Positions 36,190 through 48,150 of a stretch of 64,000 bases of DNA are shown here, piece after piece. The notes beneath the pieces were generated by a model. The model was given only the letters and a program-made list of their open reading frames with translations, was not told where the DNA came from and did not search any database. Where the stretch lies: contig OX393577.1 of NCBI GenBank assembly GCA_947652605.1, positions 47,343,494 through 47,407,493 of the forward strand. Reading direction: 5' to 3'. Within the stretch, counting starts at the first letter, position 1. Each line of letters starts with the position of its first letter. A program made the translations under genes and the position numbers. The stretch is from Elmis aenea (lineage: Eukaryota; Arthropoda; Insecta; Coleoptera; Elmidae).

Positions 36190-38120
36190 TAAATTTACAC
36201 TGGTCGATTTTTAACTGCGCATTGTATTATAAGCTAAAAGTCACATGGCCACCACGGTATTTTTAAAATGTTGTTAATCATCAACGGTAACATTGAATTA
36301 TGTTTGAATTTTTCTACGAAATACAAACTCTACAAGGAAACAAAGGAACTATCCAAACAATACCGATCAAAAAACTATTACTTTTCACTACATTTACATT
36401 TACGGGGTTTTCATTATATAAAGCAATCGGAACTTTATTGGCTGTTCACTTTTTGTTACATAAAGTCATGACCTAGTAAAAGCAACAAAGCTGCTGCCAT
36501 TTTGGCATACGATTGGGTTGTAAATATTCGCAAGCTTTTGTTGCAACGAATACACATCCGGTGCGATCTTTTAGTTTCAATTTATTAACTATTTCGGCAG
36601 TATACAACTATTTGTGTCACAGAAGGTGTCATAACTTCCTGAATTTTACAAACAAGCAAAGAATATTGATCGATTTTATATAACTTTTAATTATATTTAC
36701 TAAAGCATTAAAATAATTTTCAATTATGTAAAGCAATAGCTATGTTGGTAGAAGTTTAAAGTAGTACAGAAAAACTTTAAACATGAAAAAATTGGTTATG
36801 CAAATCTTAAACGATTTTTTAGATGGTCGCTGTTTGATTTATTGTCGGCGCTGTATCATTTAATAATTTCAGAAATAAGACGTTTTTATACGTTAATTAA
36901 AAAAAGTTAGTTTAATGATGTTTGATATAGTTTGAATTTAGTAAAACATTGCTAGTAAAAAGTGTCACTGTGTTAAACTTTTATTTATTTAGTTTATACC
37001 CCGTTAAATTTTAATGTAAAAGTTTGTTATTATTATGTAGGTATTATTTTTGAGAATTTTGTCTAACATTTTATTTTGCAGTTTACATATTTATTAGTTT
37101 TTGCACTTTATATTTTAGTCACGTAAATAATAAATTTAATCGGCGGTTGATCTTCACACGAAGAGAGTTCGACAGTAATTTTACACCTTAGTGTAGGATA
37201 TTACTAACAATCAATTAATAATTTCAGTACCTTCATTTATTATCTAAAGCGATTTTAATTTTTGTACTATATACGAGTAGGTATTTAAATGTAACGTATT
37301 ATTAAAAAGAAAGTATTTGTTATTTAAGTTAACATTTAGTTGAAAATAAATGAAAAAGCGAATAATAATGAAATTGCTTATAGCTAATAACTTGCCCTAG
37401 TATAAAATAACTTAACAAAAGGGCAGTGTACAGTACAGAAATAAAACAATATGCGAGTACTCGGGAATTTTTAATTAGTAGTAAATTATAAAATATGTTC
37501 GCCCTGAGCCTCCTATTAAAGTGAAGCACACAATGGTTGCTTCTTTATAGAATTTTAACATGGAGCAACTGTTGAATACTCCATGTTTAACTATTAATGA
37601 AAAATACGGATTGATTGACTTGAGATTTCAATGAACTTTAAGGTTCAAAATTTTTAAGATAAATTAATTAATGAGTATGCACACCGTTCTTGGACGAAAC
37701 AAGTAATCAAGAAACATTAGTATTCCTCATATTTAAGATCAAGTATTCCTTGATCGGAACTGATGGAAATAACAGTTTCTAGCTGAACAAAGAGTCATTT
37801 TATAACACAGAGTCGCAAAAACTATATTTTTTTAATGAATTTGTAAAAACAGTTGATTTTAATATATTCTCCATAAACATAAATTTTATTGCCAAGAAGT
37901 GATATATTACTTTCGTCATACGTAGTATAAAAAATTTTTTTTTTTCACGAAAAGTATACATACTACAAAAGTACAAAGTGCGTGCATTTAGTTGATTTTT
38001 TAAATAATAACTAAGCACAGAGTTATTTAGGTAACAAGACCGGAAAGTGGTACTTTACTGGACGAGTCAACAGTTTTGGGACTAGCCGTAGGCGAGTCCT
38101 AAAAGCATACAAGTCTAGTT
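36190..38120. other. AT-rich DNA, nothing recognised
   Basis: Only a small hairpin CATGGAGCAACTGTTG... with CTCCATG at 37560-37586 was noticed. No gene. Confidence 0.45.
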
Positions 38121-38124
38121 TACT

Positions 38125-38270
38125 TAATGGTGCCTATCCACGTGAGAGTAAACTACTATCGATAGCAGCGTCGCCAAGGATACAGCCCCTGAGAGTAACT
38201 CGCGATTGGCTGTATCCTTGGCGACGCTGCTATCGAGAGTAGTTTACTCTCACGTGGATAGGCACCATTA
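38125..38270. mobile_element. 146-bp near-perfect palindrome (foldback MITE)
   Basis: Arms of 63 bp, 38125-38187 and 38208-38270, with about one mismatch and a 20-bp loop. Outer ends TAATGGTGCCTATCCACGTG and its complement. The arm includes GCAGCGTCGCCAAGGATACA. It is more GC-rich than its surroundings and little diverged, so probably a recent insertion. The outermost TA on both sides could be a target duplication, but it is also part of the palindrome. Confidence 0.85.
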
Positions 38271-38424
38271 GGGTATGTTACGTACAATATTTTTTCTGCG
38301 CCCACCACTGACATCAAAATCACTTTCGTCATCATCTATAATTAAACAACAACTTAACAAACTACAGGTGAAAACTCGCTTGGTGGTATAACGACGCTTG
38401 TTTGACAGTGCAAATCAACAAAAT

Positions 38425-38524
38425 AACTCATCGCCGTGGCAACCAGCTATTTTCCAGCCTAGGCCGGTAAAGGCAACTCATAACTATGGCAACCAGATAC
38501 TTTCTGGCCTAGGCCAGCTTAAAA
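38425..38524. repeat. 50-bp tandem duplication, two diverged units
   Basis: Units at 38425-38474 and 38475-38524 both start AACTCAT and share TATGGCAACCAG-like and GCCTAGGCC blocks. CCTAGG palindromes recur in each. Confidence 0.75.
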
Positions 38525-38586
38525 TAGATCGGAATCAAGTGATTTTCTGGACGGAAGTAATAAACCTACAGCGAACTGTACATTAA

Positions 38587-40409
38587 CCCATTTTTGCCCG
38601 GTGCTCCAATTTTGGAACATAAGCATTTTTTTTTACCCCTACTATTTACCGCCATTCTGCAACCACTTTAAATGGTTATACGTTACAGATAATAGACCAA
38701 ACAAACATGTTTGAACACATTTATTTTAATTGTGGCAATATTAAGTGAACAGTTTTAATTTAATTCTGTAAATAATATTTACTAAAAATGTCGTTAAAAA
38801 AGTATATTTTTGTTTATAATATATTATCTACAACAAAATACATTTTTATTATAAGGCCTAGTATTTATAGATAGATTATCATTATTTTTAACTATACAAT
38901 ATCATCAGTTTCTTAACAATTGATATTTAAAAAAATGTTCCAATATTGGAACACCAGGACAATAAGTACACTGAATTGGAAAATTTTGGTAGGCCTTTTA
39001 CTAAAGCAGAATTGTTAGAAATGGTGGAAGATGAGAAATTCTGGGAAGATATGGAAAATGTAGACATTTTTATAACACCTCCAGAAGATGGTGTTGACAG
39101 TGAAGAAGACAGTGCTGACGAAAATGAAGGTAAAAACATAAATCATCACAGCGGACGCCAGTTGCAAACTCAAGCTGTAGCTACAGTTCAGTCAAGAAGA
39201 GATGATACTGTTCATTTGGGCAGAGAAATGGACGATGAGAACAACCTTCCACTTTCGAAGCTTTAAAAGCAGATGAATCGAAAAAGGGTTATAGAAAGAA
39301 TTTGGTCAAAAACAGATTATTTGACTCGTAGCTTTGTACCGCTCGTATCTCCTAAACAAGTCCTAAATCTATCATGTGATCCAGTGGCCTGTTTTGAATT
39401 GTTTTTTGATCAAGAAATTTGTGAATTTCTAAAAATTATGTTTATTACTTGCATACGCACGTTGGTGGTTCAGTAGTTATAAATTTACTATCAAAACTAC
39501 CTAAAAATATTCCATTCAAAATCTATGCCGATAGATATTTTTATTCTTTGAAACGTGTACATCGTTTACAAGAATTGGGATTCGGCTATACAGGTACAAT
39601 AATGGCTAATCGATTAGAAAAATGTCCTATAACGAATGTGAAAACTATGGAAAAAAAAAGAACGAGGAACCTACGACTTTTGCATGGATATAAAAATTAT
39701 GTTACCGTTACCGCTTGGAATGATAACCGAGTTGTTCTTACTGTGAGTTCTTGCAATACAGTACACCCAATTGGCCAAGCTCATCGCTAAATATCCTCCA
39801 AAAAAATTGCCTGTTACACAACCACATGCCATTTCTATGTACAACAAATACATGGGTGGAGTGGACGGTGAAAAGAACAAAATGGATCATTTGAATTTCA
39901 GAAGAAATATAGTTCGTCTATTTAAAAAATTACGGAACTACCATTGTGGGAGGAGGAAGGCCAAAATCCTCTTAATAAATTGGCAGTCCAGTTCCAGAGT
40001 CAATAAGATATGATCGGATCCGATGACTGGATAATTTCAGCTGCAAAGCAAAATAGATGTGCGCTTTGCAAGAAAAATGTCACTAAATGTTGTGAGAAAT
40101 GCGGTGTCAATTTACATGATGGAAGTTTTAAAAGTTTGCATGTTCGCTGAAATGTTTATAATAATAAATGTTCATAAATAATTTATAGTTTTTGCATGTA
40201 TAATACATTATTATTTGCAAACGTTTTATTTCCAATTATACCTAACTGTATGCCCAGTGTCCCAAAATTGGAACACATCAAAATACTGTAATATTTAATA
40301 TTTTTTTGAAAAATATAAATGAATTCTATTATTTTGTGTTATTTTTATGAAGACTATCATACATTACCAAAAAAAAAAGAAAAAAAAAAATAATTCGGGC
40401 AATAATGGG
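38587..40409 (+). mobile_element. piggyBac transposon with intact ends
   Basis: Terminal inverted repeats CCCATTTTTGCCCG (38587-38600) and CGGGCAATAATGGG (40396-40409), 13 of 14 bases matching, each bordered by TTAA (38583-38586, 40410-40413), the duplication used by piggyBac. The element is 1823 bp and encodes one broken transposase. A near-palindromic word of the form TTCCAATWTTGGAACA occurs near the left end (38605-38620), at 38936-38953 and near the right end (about 40257-40276). Confidence 0.95.
38946..40150 (+). pseudogene. piggyBac transposase, internally deleted
   Basis: Acidic N-terminal region first (FTKAELLEMVEDEKFWEDME, then a PPEDGVDSEEDSADENEG stretch; no in-frame ATG at the start). 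After a frame change comes FVPLVSPKQVLNL and ACFELFFDQEICEFL (39273-39440). Homology then jumps near 39445 to GGSVVINLLSKLPKNIPF, removing roughly the first half of the catalytic core with its first Asp. The part with YADRYFYS (second Asp) and GTIMANRL follows, and after another shift SMYNKYMGGVDGEKNK (third Asp, 39830-39870). The C-terminal zinc-binding domain is recognisable at 40055-40147: C-x2-C, CCEKC, LHDGSF, LH, with one usual Cys replaced by Ser, then a stop at 40148. Inactive through deletion and frameshifts. Confidence 0.9.
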
Positions 40410-40413
40410 TTAA

Positions 40414-42100
40414 TTTTATAGTAAATAATAGGCCTTATGATCGTGTATTACAAGACCGTAAAAATACAATCATCTCTAGCATTAAACTTAAGAATTTTCT
40501 ATTTGAGCCAAAGTTATTTTCCAGATAAAAAGGACATTGGTAAAGAATAATAATCCTTTTCTAAATGTGAACTTCAAAAAGGGAATGCCGTTTAAATAGA
40601 ACTCTTTTTAGGTTTAAGCCAAATTGAAAATGAAACACGTCAAGTTACGGCGTTGGCATTTTACGTTGAATGAATATAATAAAATTTGTAACCTGTACCA
40701 AGCTAATAAAAGTAATTAAATGCATTTAAGAACGATTACATTTTCCTTCACTACTATTATTAATTAAACGTTTGCCTTATCTATTTGTCAGATAATTTGT
40801 ATGCTGTTGACAACTCGAACACTATGTTAATATCTAATATGAGTTTAATGAATATAGATTATTAATTTATTGTAGATTATTTAACAATTAATAGGTATTA
40901 ATTTTAAATCGCACAAGACACTTTAAAAGCTTGCAATAACACAATGATTTATCTAAATTGTAAATTGCGGTTGGTGCTGTGCAGTCGACTGCTGTTTAAA
41001 ACTGCAAACGTCGTCGTAAATGGTCGTGTCTGACGTTATTACTATTTTGTCTCATTTTTATTGTGATAAAAAGTTATACGTTTAAAAGCAATAAGATATT
41101 TATTAATTTAGCAAAACTTGGACGGAGTAGTTCACCTTAGGTTTTGGTAAAATGTCATATCTTGCTGAACATTTCCAATTCTTGGTTTTTAGTTACACAG
41201 TAAAAACGACACAAAATGACAAATGGCTTTAAAAACTAACATTTGGGTGTTACAACCGAAAAAACTTCAAAAAGTCAATGACTGAAAAAGAAGGAGATAC
41301 GAAAGTGCGGATGCACTTATAGCAGCCATAAAGGGTTTATGAAAAAGCTATCGTGCTGAAAACACATTTCCAGTTTTCAGCAGTTTCAGCAATCCCAGGA
41401 AGACAAGTGACAAGCGAGACAGTTCAGCACAGCCAATCAGATAGGAGCGCTTGGGAGTTGTATCAATCCATCGAGAATACAGAGATAAATAAGTGCTGAG
41501 TGGAACAATATCGGATTTTGGATATAGTAATGCACTTGTTTCGTAAAAACGAAACAGAATAGGATTGAAATCGACATTATCAGGAAGTTTTAGAAAAATA
41601 GTTTAGCTTCATGTAACTAGATAAACTTTGGTCTCAGTACGATTTTTATCAGGATTTATTGTTCATTTAATCAATATTTGGATTTAGAAGTGATGCAAGT
41701 GGTCCGTGGTTATCCAAAGTAGAAATTACACCTAAGTCCCACATATGGTTAAACGTATATAAAGTTTCGTGTAATACCAGTTTTATGTATTTAAAATCTC
41801 TTTATTAAATTCTGAAATTCCACGAATACTCATTTTAGTTATAATAAACTTATGAACAATTTTGAGTCAATCGTACTTTGCAGTAGGCCTACAGGTTGGC
41901 AGAAAGAAATTATCGGTGACAATACTCTAAACCTCCATAGCTGTTTCATTATTTGAGCCGTCAATGTTGAAAGTGGCATAAGTAACTTTTATACTAAGAT
42001 ATTAAACGTTTTGCATTTTAGTGTGCATAAAAATTAGCTAACTATAAAGACATTTTATGAATATTTGTTATCTCGGTTATTTATATTTTTCTTTCGCGGT
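40414..42100. other. AT-rich DNA, no gene recognised
   Basis: A patch at 41280-41520 is less AT-rich but all frames are interrupted. No element ends seen. Confidence 0.45.
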
Positions 42101-42353
42101 ATACCTAATTGCGTGTCCGGAACATTCTTCGTCCACAATTCTCAGCCCACAATTATTCGCCCATAATTCTTCGCCTCCACAATTCTTCGCCTCCACAATT
42201 CTTGGCCCACAATTCTTCGCCTCCACAATTCTTCGCCGCCACAATTCCTCGCCGCCACAATTTTTCACCGCATACAAGCATATCACAAATTTTGTTTGTA
42301 AATGTGATTGTTTTTATTTATAACGTCATGTTTACAGATTATTGTACGCTAGA

Positions 42354-42423
42354 TTAGGTTAGGTTAGGTTAGGTTGGGTTGGGTTAGGACAGGTTAAGTC
42401 GGGTCGGGTCAGGTCTGGTCAGG
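42354..42423. repeat. Telomere-like TTAGG pentamer array, decayed
   Basis: Fourteen uninterrupted pentamers in register: four TTAGG, two TTGGG, TTAGG, ACAGG, TTAAG, two TCGGG, TCAGG, TCTGG, TCAGG. TTAGG is the ancestral insect telomere unit; TCAGG is the unit known from some beetles. The array lies inside the inverted repeat, directly after the left arm. Confidence 0.85.
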
Positions 42424-42609
42424 TCAATTTAATTTGTATTCATACTATAATATAACAATAACATAACAAGATAAAAAATGAGTTTTACTCAAATTTTTGT
42501 GGTAAAATATTATTTTAATATTAACTGTCATATATATCATTGAAATCGGAAGACAAAATGCTATCTACTACTATGAGATTAAATTTTTTTCGCCGTATTT
42601 AAAAAAATT

Positions 42610-42930
42610 AAGTTGATGATGTTTGTGAAGAGACGAATTGTTGGAAATTTTATGTTATCTGAAAATATAAATAAGTGTAAGAAGTTGCCATGGAGAAGTG
42701 CTTCCAGATTGTCGATATCTTAAAAACTGTAGGAAATAGGGCAAAAAAACTAAAACCAATTTTTTCAGTTTTTCTTGAATACATTTTGAACGAAGATAGC
42801 TATGAAAATTTTCTGTGCAGATATTTGATAAGCATTTCATTTCGCAACTTTGCCCTAATTTAACCGACCTCGTAGCTCTTAAGATAAGCGAGATCCCCAC
42901 GCATTTACTCGAATTTGGGACATTCTGTAT
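42610..42930. mobile_element. Decayed CAGGGTG-type right end
   Basis: Ends TACTCGAATTTGGGACATTCTGTATA, preceded by AAGATAAGCGAGATCCCC, the subterminal box, and CAACTTTGCCCTAATTTAACC. The terminal CACCCTG has become CATTCTG. No left end found. Confidence 0.6.
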
Positions 42931-43309
42931 ATGAATTAATTTTTAAACATAATATTAAAAGAAGAAGTATTAATATACAAGAAACAACTTTAGGCTAACG
43001 TAAAATAATCTGTAAAAATTACGTTATAAATAAAAACAATCACATTTACAAATAAAATTTGTGATATGCTTGTATGCGGCGAAAAATTGTGGCGGCGAAG
43101 AATTGTGTAGGCGAAGAATTGTGGAGGCGAAGAATTGTGGGCGAAGAATTGTGGACGAAGAATGTTCCTAGACCCACATAATTGCGGACAGACGTTAACG
43201 AATCGCCATTTTTCATCACTGTAAGTGATTTTAGCCACTTTTAAAATTAATAATTTATAAAAACTACAGACTTATTTTGATTTTGTCCAATGTGTTATAC
43301 TGAAAAGAT

Positions 43310-43431
43310 ATTTGATAGGATAGTAATTTAAGAAAATTTTTGAGTATATAATATAATATAAGTAATTTATATTTGATAGGATAGTAATTTAAGAAAATTG
43401 TTGAGTATATAATATAATATAAGTAATTTAT
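43310..43431. repeat. 61-bp tandem duplication
   Basis: Two head-to-tail copies starting ATTTGATAGGATAGTAATTT, at 43310-43370 and 43371-43431, with one difference seen (TTTTTGAG versus TTGTTGAG). Confidence 0.95.
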
Positions 43432-43434
43432 ATA

Positions 43435-44680
43435 AAGTATTTCGTGGCTTTTACCAGTTTCAAAATGAACGGCTTATTTTCAAACTTTAAAAACAAATAT
43501 GCCTTACTGATGTTATGCCTGACTGATGTTAAAATAATCAAAAATTGTCTTTAAATGACTTAATGATTTTAAAGACTGATACTGAAAAGGTCAGCTAGTT
43601 TTGTAAAACAAATATGTATCGGATATGCATATATATCTATTGCGCAGGTAATTTTTATAAAGCTACGAAAAAGCATAACAACCCGTATTTTATTTTAAAA
43701 CGAAACCAAAAAGTGGTCAAGTAACGTATCCTTAGAACAGTGTAAAATGATATCTGTTTGATTCAATCACAAACAAAACGTTAAAGGTTGAGACGCTAGA
43801 CGTTTTAAAAATAATTGTTGATCCGATTTTTTCCAAGTAAACGTAATAGATAGGTGGTTTGATTTTCAGCACAAATATTTGTCACCCACGAAGTGTCAAT
43901 TATTAAATATGTTTTTGGTGGAGGCGCCGTCCTGTAACGAGTTCTCTAGTGAATGTGCCAATGTTTGCAATTTACAAAGGTTATATATGTACGTGGACAT
44001 CTGCTGCTGGTCGTATTTTGTGTTGGTAGTTTTCCTGAATAATATGCAAACTGCCAATTTCTATTGCATGCATACGTCTTGCAACGTGGGGGACTTTGAC
44101 CGTGACAGCGGCAAAATGTCTAACAATAGGATCAGTATATTTCGGTTTATATTCTTCGTTCCGAATGCTTCTGGTCTCCATTGAGGTTGAGGAATTGTTC
44201 CATTATTCTGATGTCGAATTGCGATATTGCTTAATCCATTTGAGTCTCGTCTCGTGTAAGAAATAAAACTCAAATAGAGCAAGCAAATTGACATTGTGTG
44301 TACACCACATGTGTTCTCACATCTGCCAGTAATGGAAAGGATGGGTATATCTTAAATTGGATTATTTTTATTTGTTGGTAAGACGGACTAGGGTCGCTAT
44401 TACACGAAGATAGATTTATTTAACTACATAATTTGAACTTTTTTGTAGTATAGGGTACTGTTTTAATTAAACGAAATCCTTTAGAAAAATGACATTTTTT
44501 AGTAGCCCAGTTAAAATTAGCGAAATCACTCTGATCTATCTTGACATTAAATTATTATTTCTTATAAGCTGTTTCTCCGAACTGAATATAAATATTTAGG
44601 ATATTCACAGCGCCCGAATTCTAGGTTCATTATTGGCGTACAAGATACAAGATCAATTAAATGGGACAAATTTGCCTATT
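43435..44680. other. No recognised gene
   Basis: A 101-codon frame at 43879-44184 and its antisense frames lie in a less AT-rich patch but have no recognisable domain. I cannot support any of them as genes. Confidence 0.4.
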
Positions 44681-44683
44681 ATA

Positions 44684-45092
44684 CAGGGTGGTCCACTTTT
44701 TTGTAGCAGGACTTTAACACTCGATACAAAAACTTATTTTAAAGCGAATATTCCATATCAACATGGGTCCATAAACGCTTCATTTTAAAGATACAGGGTG
44801 TTGAAATTTTCGAAAAGATATCGATGATCTTTAACCGTTCCCCAACCAGTAAATATATTTAAACCAAATTTGGTATACAGCACCACCTTGTAAATGATCA
44901 TATTCTGTGAGAATTTCAAGCCCCACAAGCAAGCAGTGGCGGAGTTGTGGGGGATATCTTTTCTAAAATTTTAACACCTTGTATCTTAAAAATGAAGCGT
45001 TTATGGACCCATGTTGATATGGAATATTCACTTTAAAATAAGTTTTTGTATCGACTGTTAAAGTCCTGCTGCAAAAAAAGTGTACCACCTTG
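44684..45092. mobile_element. Family E foldback, 409 bp
   Basis: CAGGGTGGTCCACTTTTTTG to AAAGTGTACCACCTTG, between TA dinucleotides. The arms are about 130 bp and share CAGGACTTTAACA, CCATATCAACATGGGTCC and AAACGCTTCATTTTAAAGAT-type sequence. A second pair of ends, ACAGGGTGTTGAAATTTT and AATTTTAACACCTTGT, lies inside the first, so the structure is a nested foldback. Confidence 0.9.
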
Positions 45093-45099
45093 TATAGAA

Positions 45100-46890
45100 T
45101 GTAGTGATATTTTTACGTTTAAACAAAATCATGGCATACAAATGACGAAGAATCCAAAATTGGTGAATATTTTTATAATCTGATGTAGGTATGAGTTTTT
45201 GTCGCTATGGTTGAATTAAAGATCGTAAAGATAAAAGTTGTGGATATTATTACGGATTATCCACCTACAATACTTAATTATTTAAACAGTACTTCGCTTT
45301 TATTTTAATTTTGGTCTCTAAATTTAAACTATTTATAAAAACACCCTTTAAACTAAATAATTAAGGAACAGGTCAGCCATTTTATTTATTTAAAAAACGA
45401 TACAATTTACTACTAAGACTAAACTATGGATAACAAACTGCACAAATACAAAAACAAGACAATCAGAGACACAAACAAGACAATGAGATACACAAACTTG
45501 AAGTCCTATAAAGTAATTACAACTCACTCCTATTTTTTTTACATGGAAACAAAACGGACTACGAGAACGAGGCTTTAGAAATGAAAATTTTAAGACAAGT
45601 GAAGGAATGCAAGAACAAGAAACCAGGACACAAAAAACGAGCTGAACATTTATAGTAGATATAATATAAACGATAGAATCCCAATACATATATAGAAGAC
45701 TGCATGACTTCCGACTTCCAAAACAAATTTTAAATTATAAGCCAAGAGGTAGACAAGACCAAAATGGCAGAATATGAAGACGGATCAGGTCATTTTAGCC
45801 ATTATACATGAAGTGAAGGTGTGATTTTTTAAAATTTTTATTACCTGTGTTTAATAATGAGCAAATGAATATAGCAGAGACTAAGGTTGTAAAATATCAA
45901 GTGTTTTATTGCAATCATAAAATTTTAAAGACATGCGGACATTTTCAATTTATTTTATTAGTGCGATAATCTTTGTAGAGCTCTAAATTTAAGCGAGAAA
46001 GATATTTCACGATATAACTTGGATTCGATGTAATTTTATAATCCCTGTTTTCAATTATTTTTTATTTTTATGCCGTTTTCAATTATTATGACCGGTTTTA
46101 TATTGGCTTAAAGTTTGTTGGTTTCCAACTTGCAAATTTGATGAGTTCTTCTCCAGAGATTTATGTTGGCAATCGACCTTATCCTCCCGTCGTACAAATA
46201 GGGGTAATGATACTTAGATTTTATAGCTACCCTTAAAATCGACCCGACTTTGTTACTTAAGAGAGTTAATTTTCTCTTTGACCTTAACACACCGATTGGT
46301 TGATCTTTGCCAACAACTAATTAATTGTCGTTCTATAACATACCGGCGATCCATTTACCAAATGGCGTATAAAAGCTATTAATGTGCTGTACATATTTTC
46401 TTGAAAATTTTTCAGTTAAAGTTATCAGTCTTCCTTCGTAATACATTAAAGTTCAAAGTACCCCACGAAGACATGCATAAAGTCTGATAAGGCGACGACA
46501 GAATCTCTGAAATTCAAGCCTCATATAACACTTGCACATAAAAAATGCATTAAGCCTTCGAAAGTCTGTATACAAGCGTATACCGCGTTTTGATTTATGT
46601 ATGCAAAGGAAGTGCAAAGTGCAGCCTCATAAAAATACTCACTTTGCGGTTGTTCGTGTAAAAAATAAGAAGAAAAAAACGTAGTTCGCGCTAAACGAAC
46701 ACGCAACATATTTGTGCTCTATTTTTAATCTCTCGATGTGTGGAATTTAGCAGATGAATATTTTTAAGTAGTTTATTAACGTTTTAAGGATAAAAATAAA
46801 ACAAAATGAATGTTAAACGTTAAATGTAATTACTGCGACGATGTATAACATTCTACATAAAGTTAAATTGCTTTATTTACAAAATCAATA
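45100..46890. other. AT-rich DNA, no gene recognised
   Basis: A purine-rich stretch at 45400-45650 gives a minus-strand open frame of low complexity. Nothing else. Confidence 0.45.
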
Positions 46891-46900
46891 ACTTTAAAAC

Positions 46901-48142
46901 CAGGGTGGATAAAAATCATGATTTTTTAAAAAAAATCAAAAAAATCGATTTATTTGATTTAAATCAGATTTTTTTGATTTAAATCAGATTTTTTTGATTT
47001 AAATCAAATGTAACATATTATCGAATTTAGTGACATATTCACATGCTATATCTGTTTTGTGCTAATATATTTAATAACCAATATATTTAATTCATTGGTG
47101 AATTTTTGTCAAAATGAAAAATTAAATATACCTAATGATTAAGAATTTTGAAAAAATTAGTGCTAAATGGTGATGTTTAATTAATTATATACAGGGTGAG
47201 TCATTAGTGCGGGATCGGTCGATTGTGGCTAAACGGCTTGAGATATGAAGTTGAATCAAATGCTATTTTATACAGTTTTTTCTAAACAACACAATAAAAA
47301 TATTTTCAAATATACAGGGTGAGTCACCTTTCTGGAACTAATAGCACCTTTTATATTTCAAATACAACACCCAATTTTTTATTTAATATTTTTGACCGCC
47401 TTAATTTTAGCTTTGCATCAATATAAAATACTACAGGTTTTTTATACGGCGTTGTAAAAAAAAATTAATTTTCTAAATTATACAAGGTTTAAAAATTCTC
47501 CTGAAGTTATTTTGAAGTACAGAGTTTTAATTTGGTATGGACATGCAGAAAAATTTTCTCTGTTCGCTCGATATGAAAAAATTTGAATCACACATACAGG
47601 AGTGTTTATAAATAGGTGGCAACTTTCATGATTTTCAAAAGCTCGTAACTCGATTTTATCAAATGCGAACCCCTGTATTTTTTTATGTCATTGAATTCGT
47701 CTTTAAAAGAGCTTCATATTTTGCTAAGTATGTCCTATACCCAAAACTCATACTTTTCGAGATATTCGACATTTTTCTTCAAATCGTTATTGAAGCAATA
47801 GAGTGCCGTGGAAATTGAAAAAACTGACTGTTCACTTCGCTAACGTCAAAAACTTTTTAATTTTTTTTTGAATTATTGCATTTCTACAATGAATATTACT
47901 TTACAAGAGCAAATTGATATGGTTTATTCACCATTTCGTGTATTTAATTACTAATAGTAATACAATTTTGTTTTATTATAAATATAATATTGTATCTACT
48001 CATATAATCTGTGATTTAAATTGATATTTTTTTTAAAAAAAGCACTTGATTTAAATCAATGATTTTTTAAAAAAAATCACTTGATTTAAATCATGATTTA
48101 AATCGTGATTTAAATCAATTGATTTAAATCTGCTCAACCCTG
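46901..48142. mobile_element. hAT element with ATTTAAATC arrays
   Basis: Starts CAGGGTGGATAAAAATCATG, ends GATTTAAATCTGCTCAACCC then TG, with perfect 8-bp duplications TTTAAAAC at 46893-46900 and 48143-48150. Both subterminal zones are built from repeats of TTGATTTAAATCA and of TTTTTTAAAAAA, likely transposase sites. The 1.0-kb interior is not a hAT transposase. It consists of CAGGGTG-type sequence (CAGGGTGAGTCATTAGTGCG at 47192 and CAGGGTGAGTCACC near 47325, related to family B) and a further terminus-like segment from about 47597. Confidence 0.9.
47597..47954 (+). pseudogene. Possible 5' end of a CAGGGTG-type transposon with transposase start
   Basis: ACAGGAGTGTTTATAAATAG at 47596 looks like a CAGGGTG terminus. 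It is followed by about 290 bp of leader and an ATG at 47889 opening MNITLQEQIDMVYSPFR, then a stop at about 47954. A short start of this form (basic-hydrophobic helix with EQIDMVY) is typical of the helix-turn-helix that begins some Tc1/mariner-like transposases in insects. Only about 13 residues look meaningful, so the link is tentative. If right, it is the only coding trace of the families that fill this window. Confidence 0.3.
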
Positions 48143-48150
48143 TTTAAAAC

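Larger units (their letters stand above)
42106..43184. repeat. Inverted repeat with 16-bp tandem arrays in both arms
   Basis: The left arm (42106-42352) and right arm (about 42993-43184) mirror each other. Each has GGAACATTCTTCGTCCACAA-type sequence, an array of about 16-bp units of the form CCTCCACAATTCTTCG, a GCATACAAGCATATCACAAA segment and ATAAATAAAAACAATCAC. The left array (about 42128-42262) is longer than the right (about 43078-43160). Between the arms are a telomere-like array and a piece of another foldback family. Frames rich in SPPQFF come from the array and are not genes. Confidence 0.85.

Noticed and set aside
42057..42357. Open frames rich in SPPQFFAST on both strands
   Set aside because: They are translations of the 16-bp tandem array, readable in several frames.
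43879..44184. 101-codon plus-strand frame with many Cys
   Set aside because: No domain pattern, no transcript signals, and competing frames on the opposite strand.
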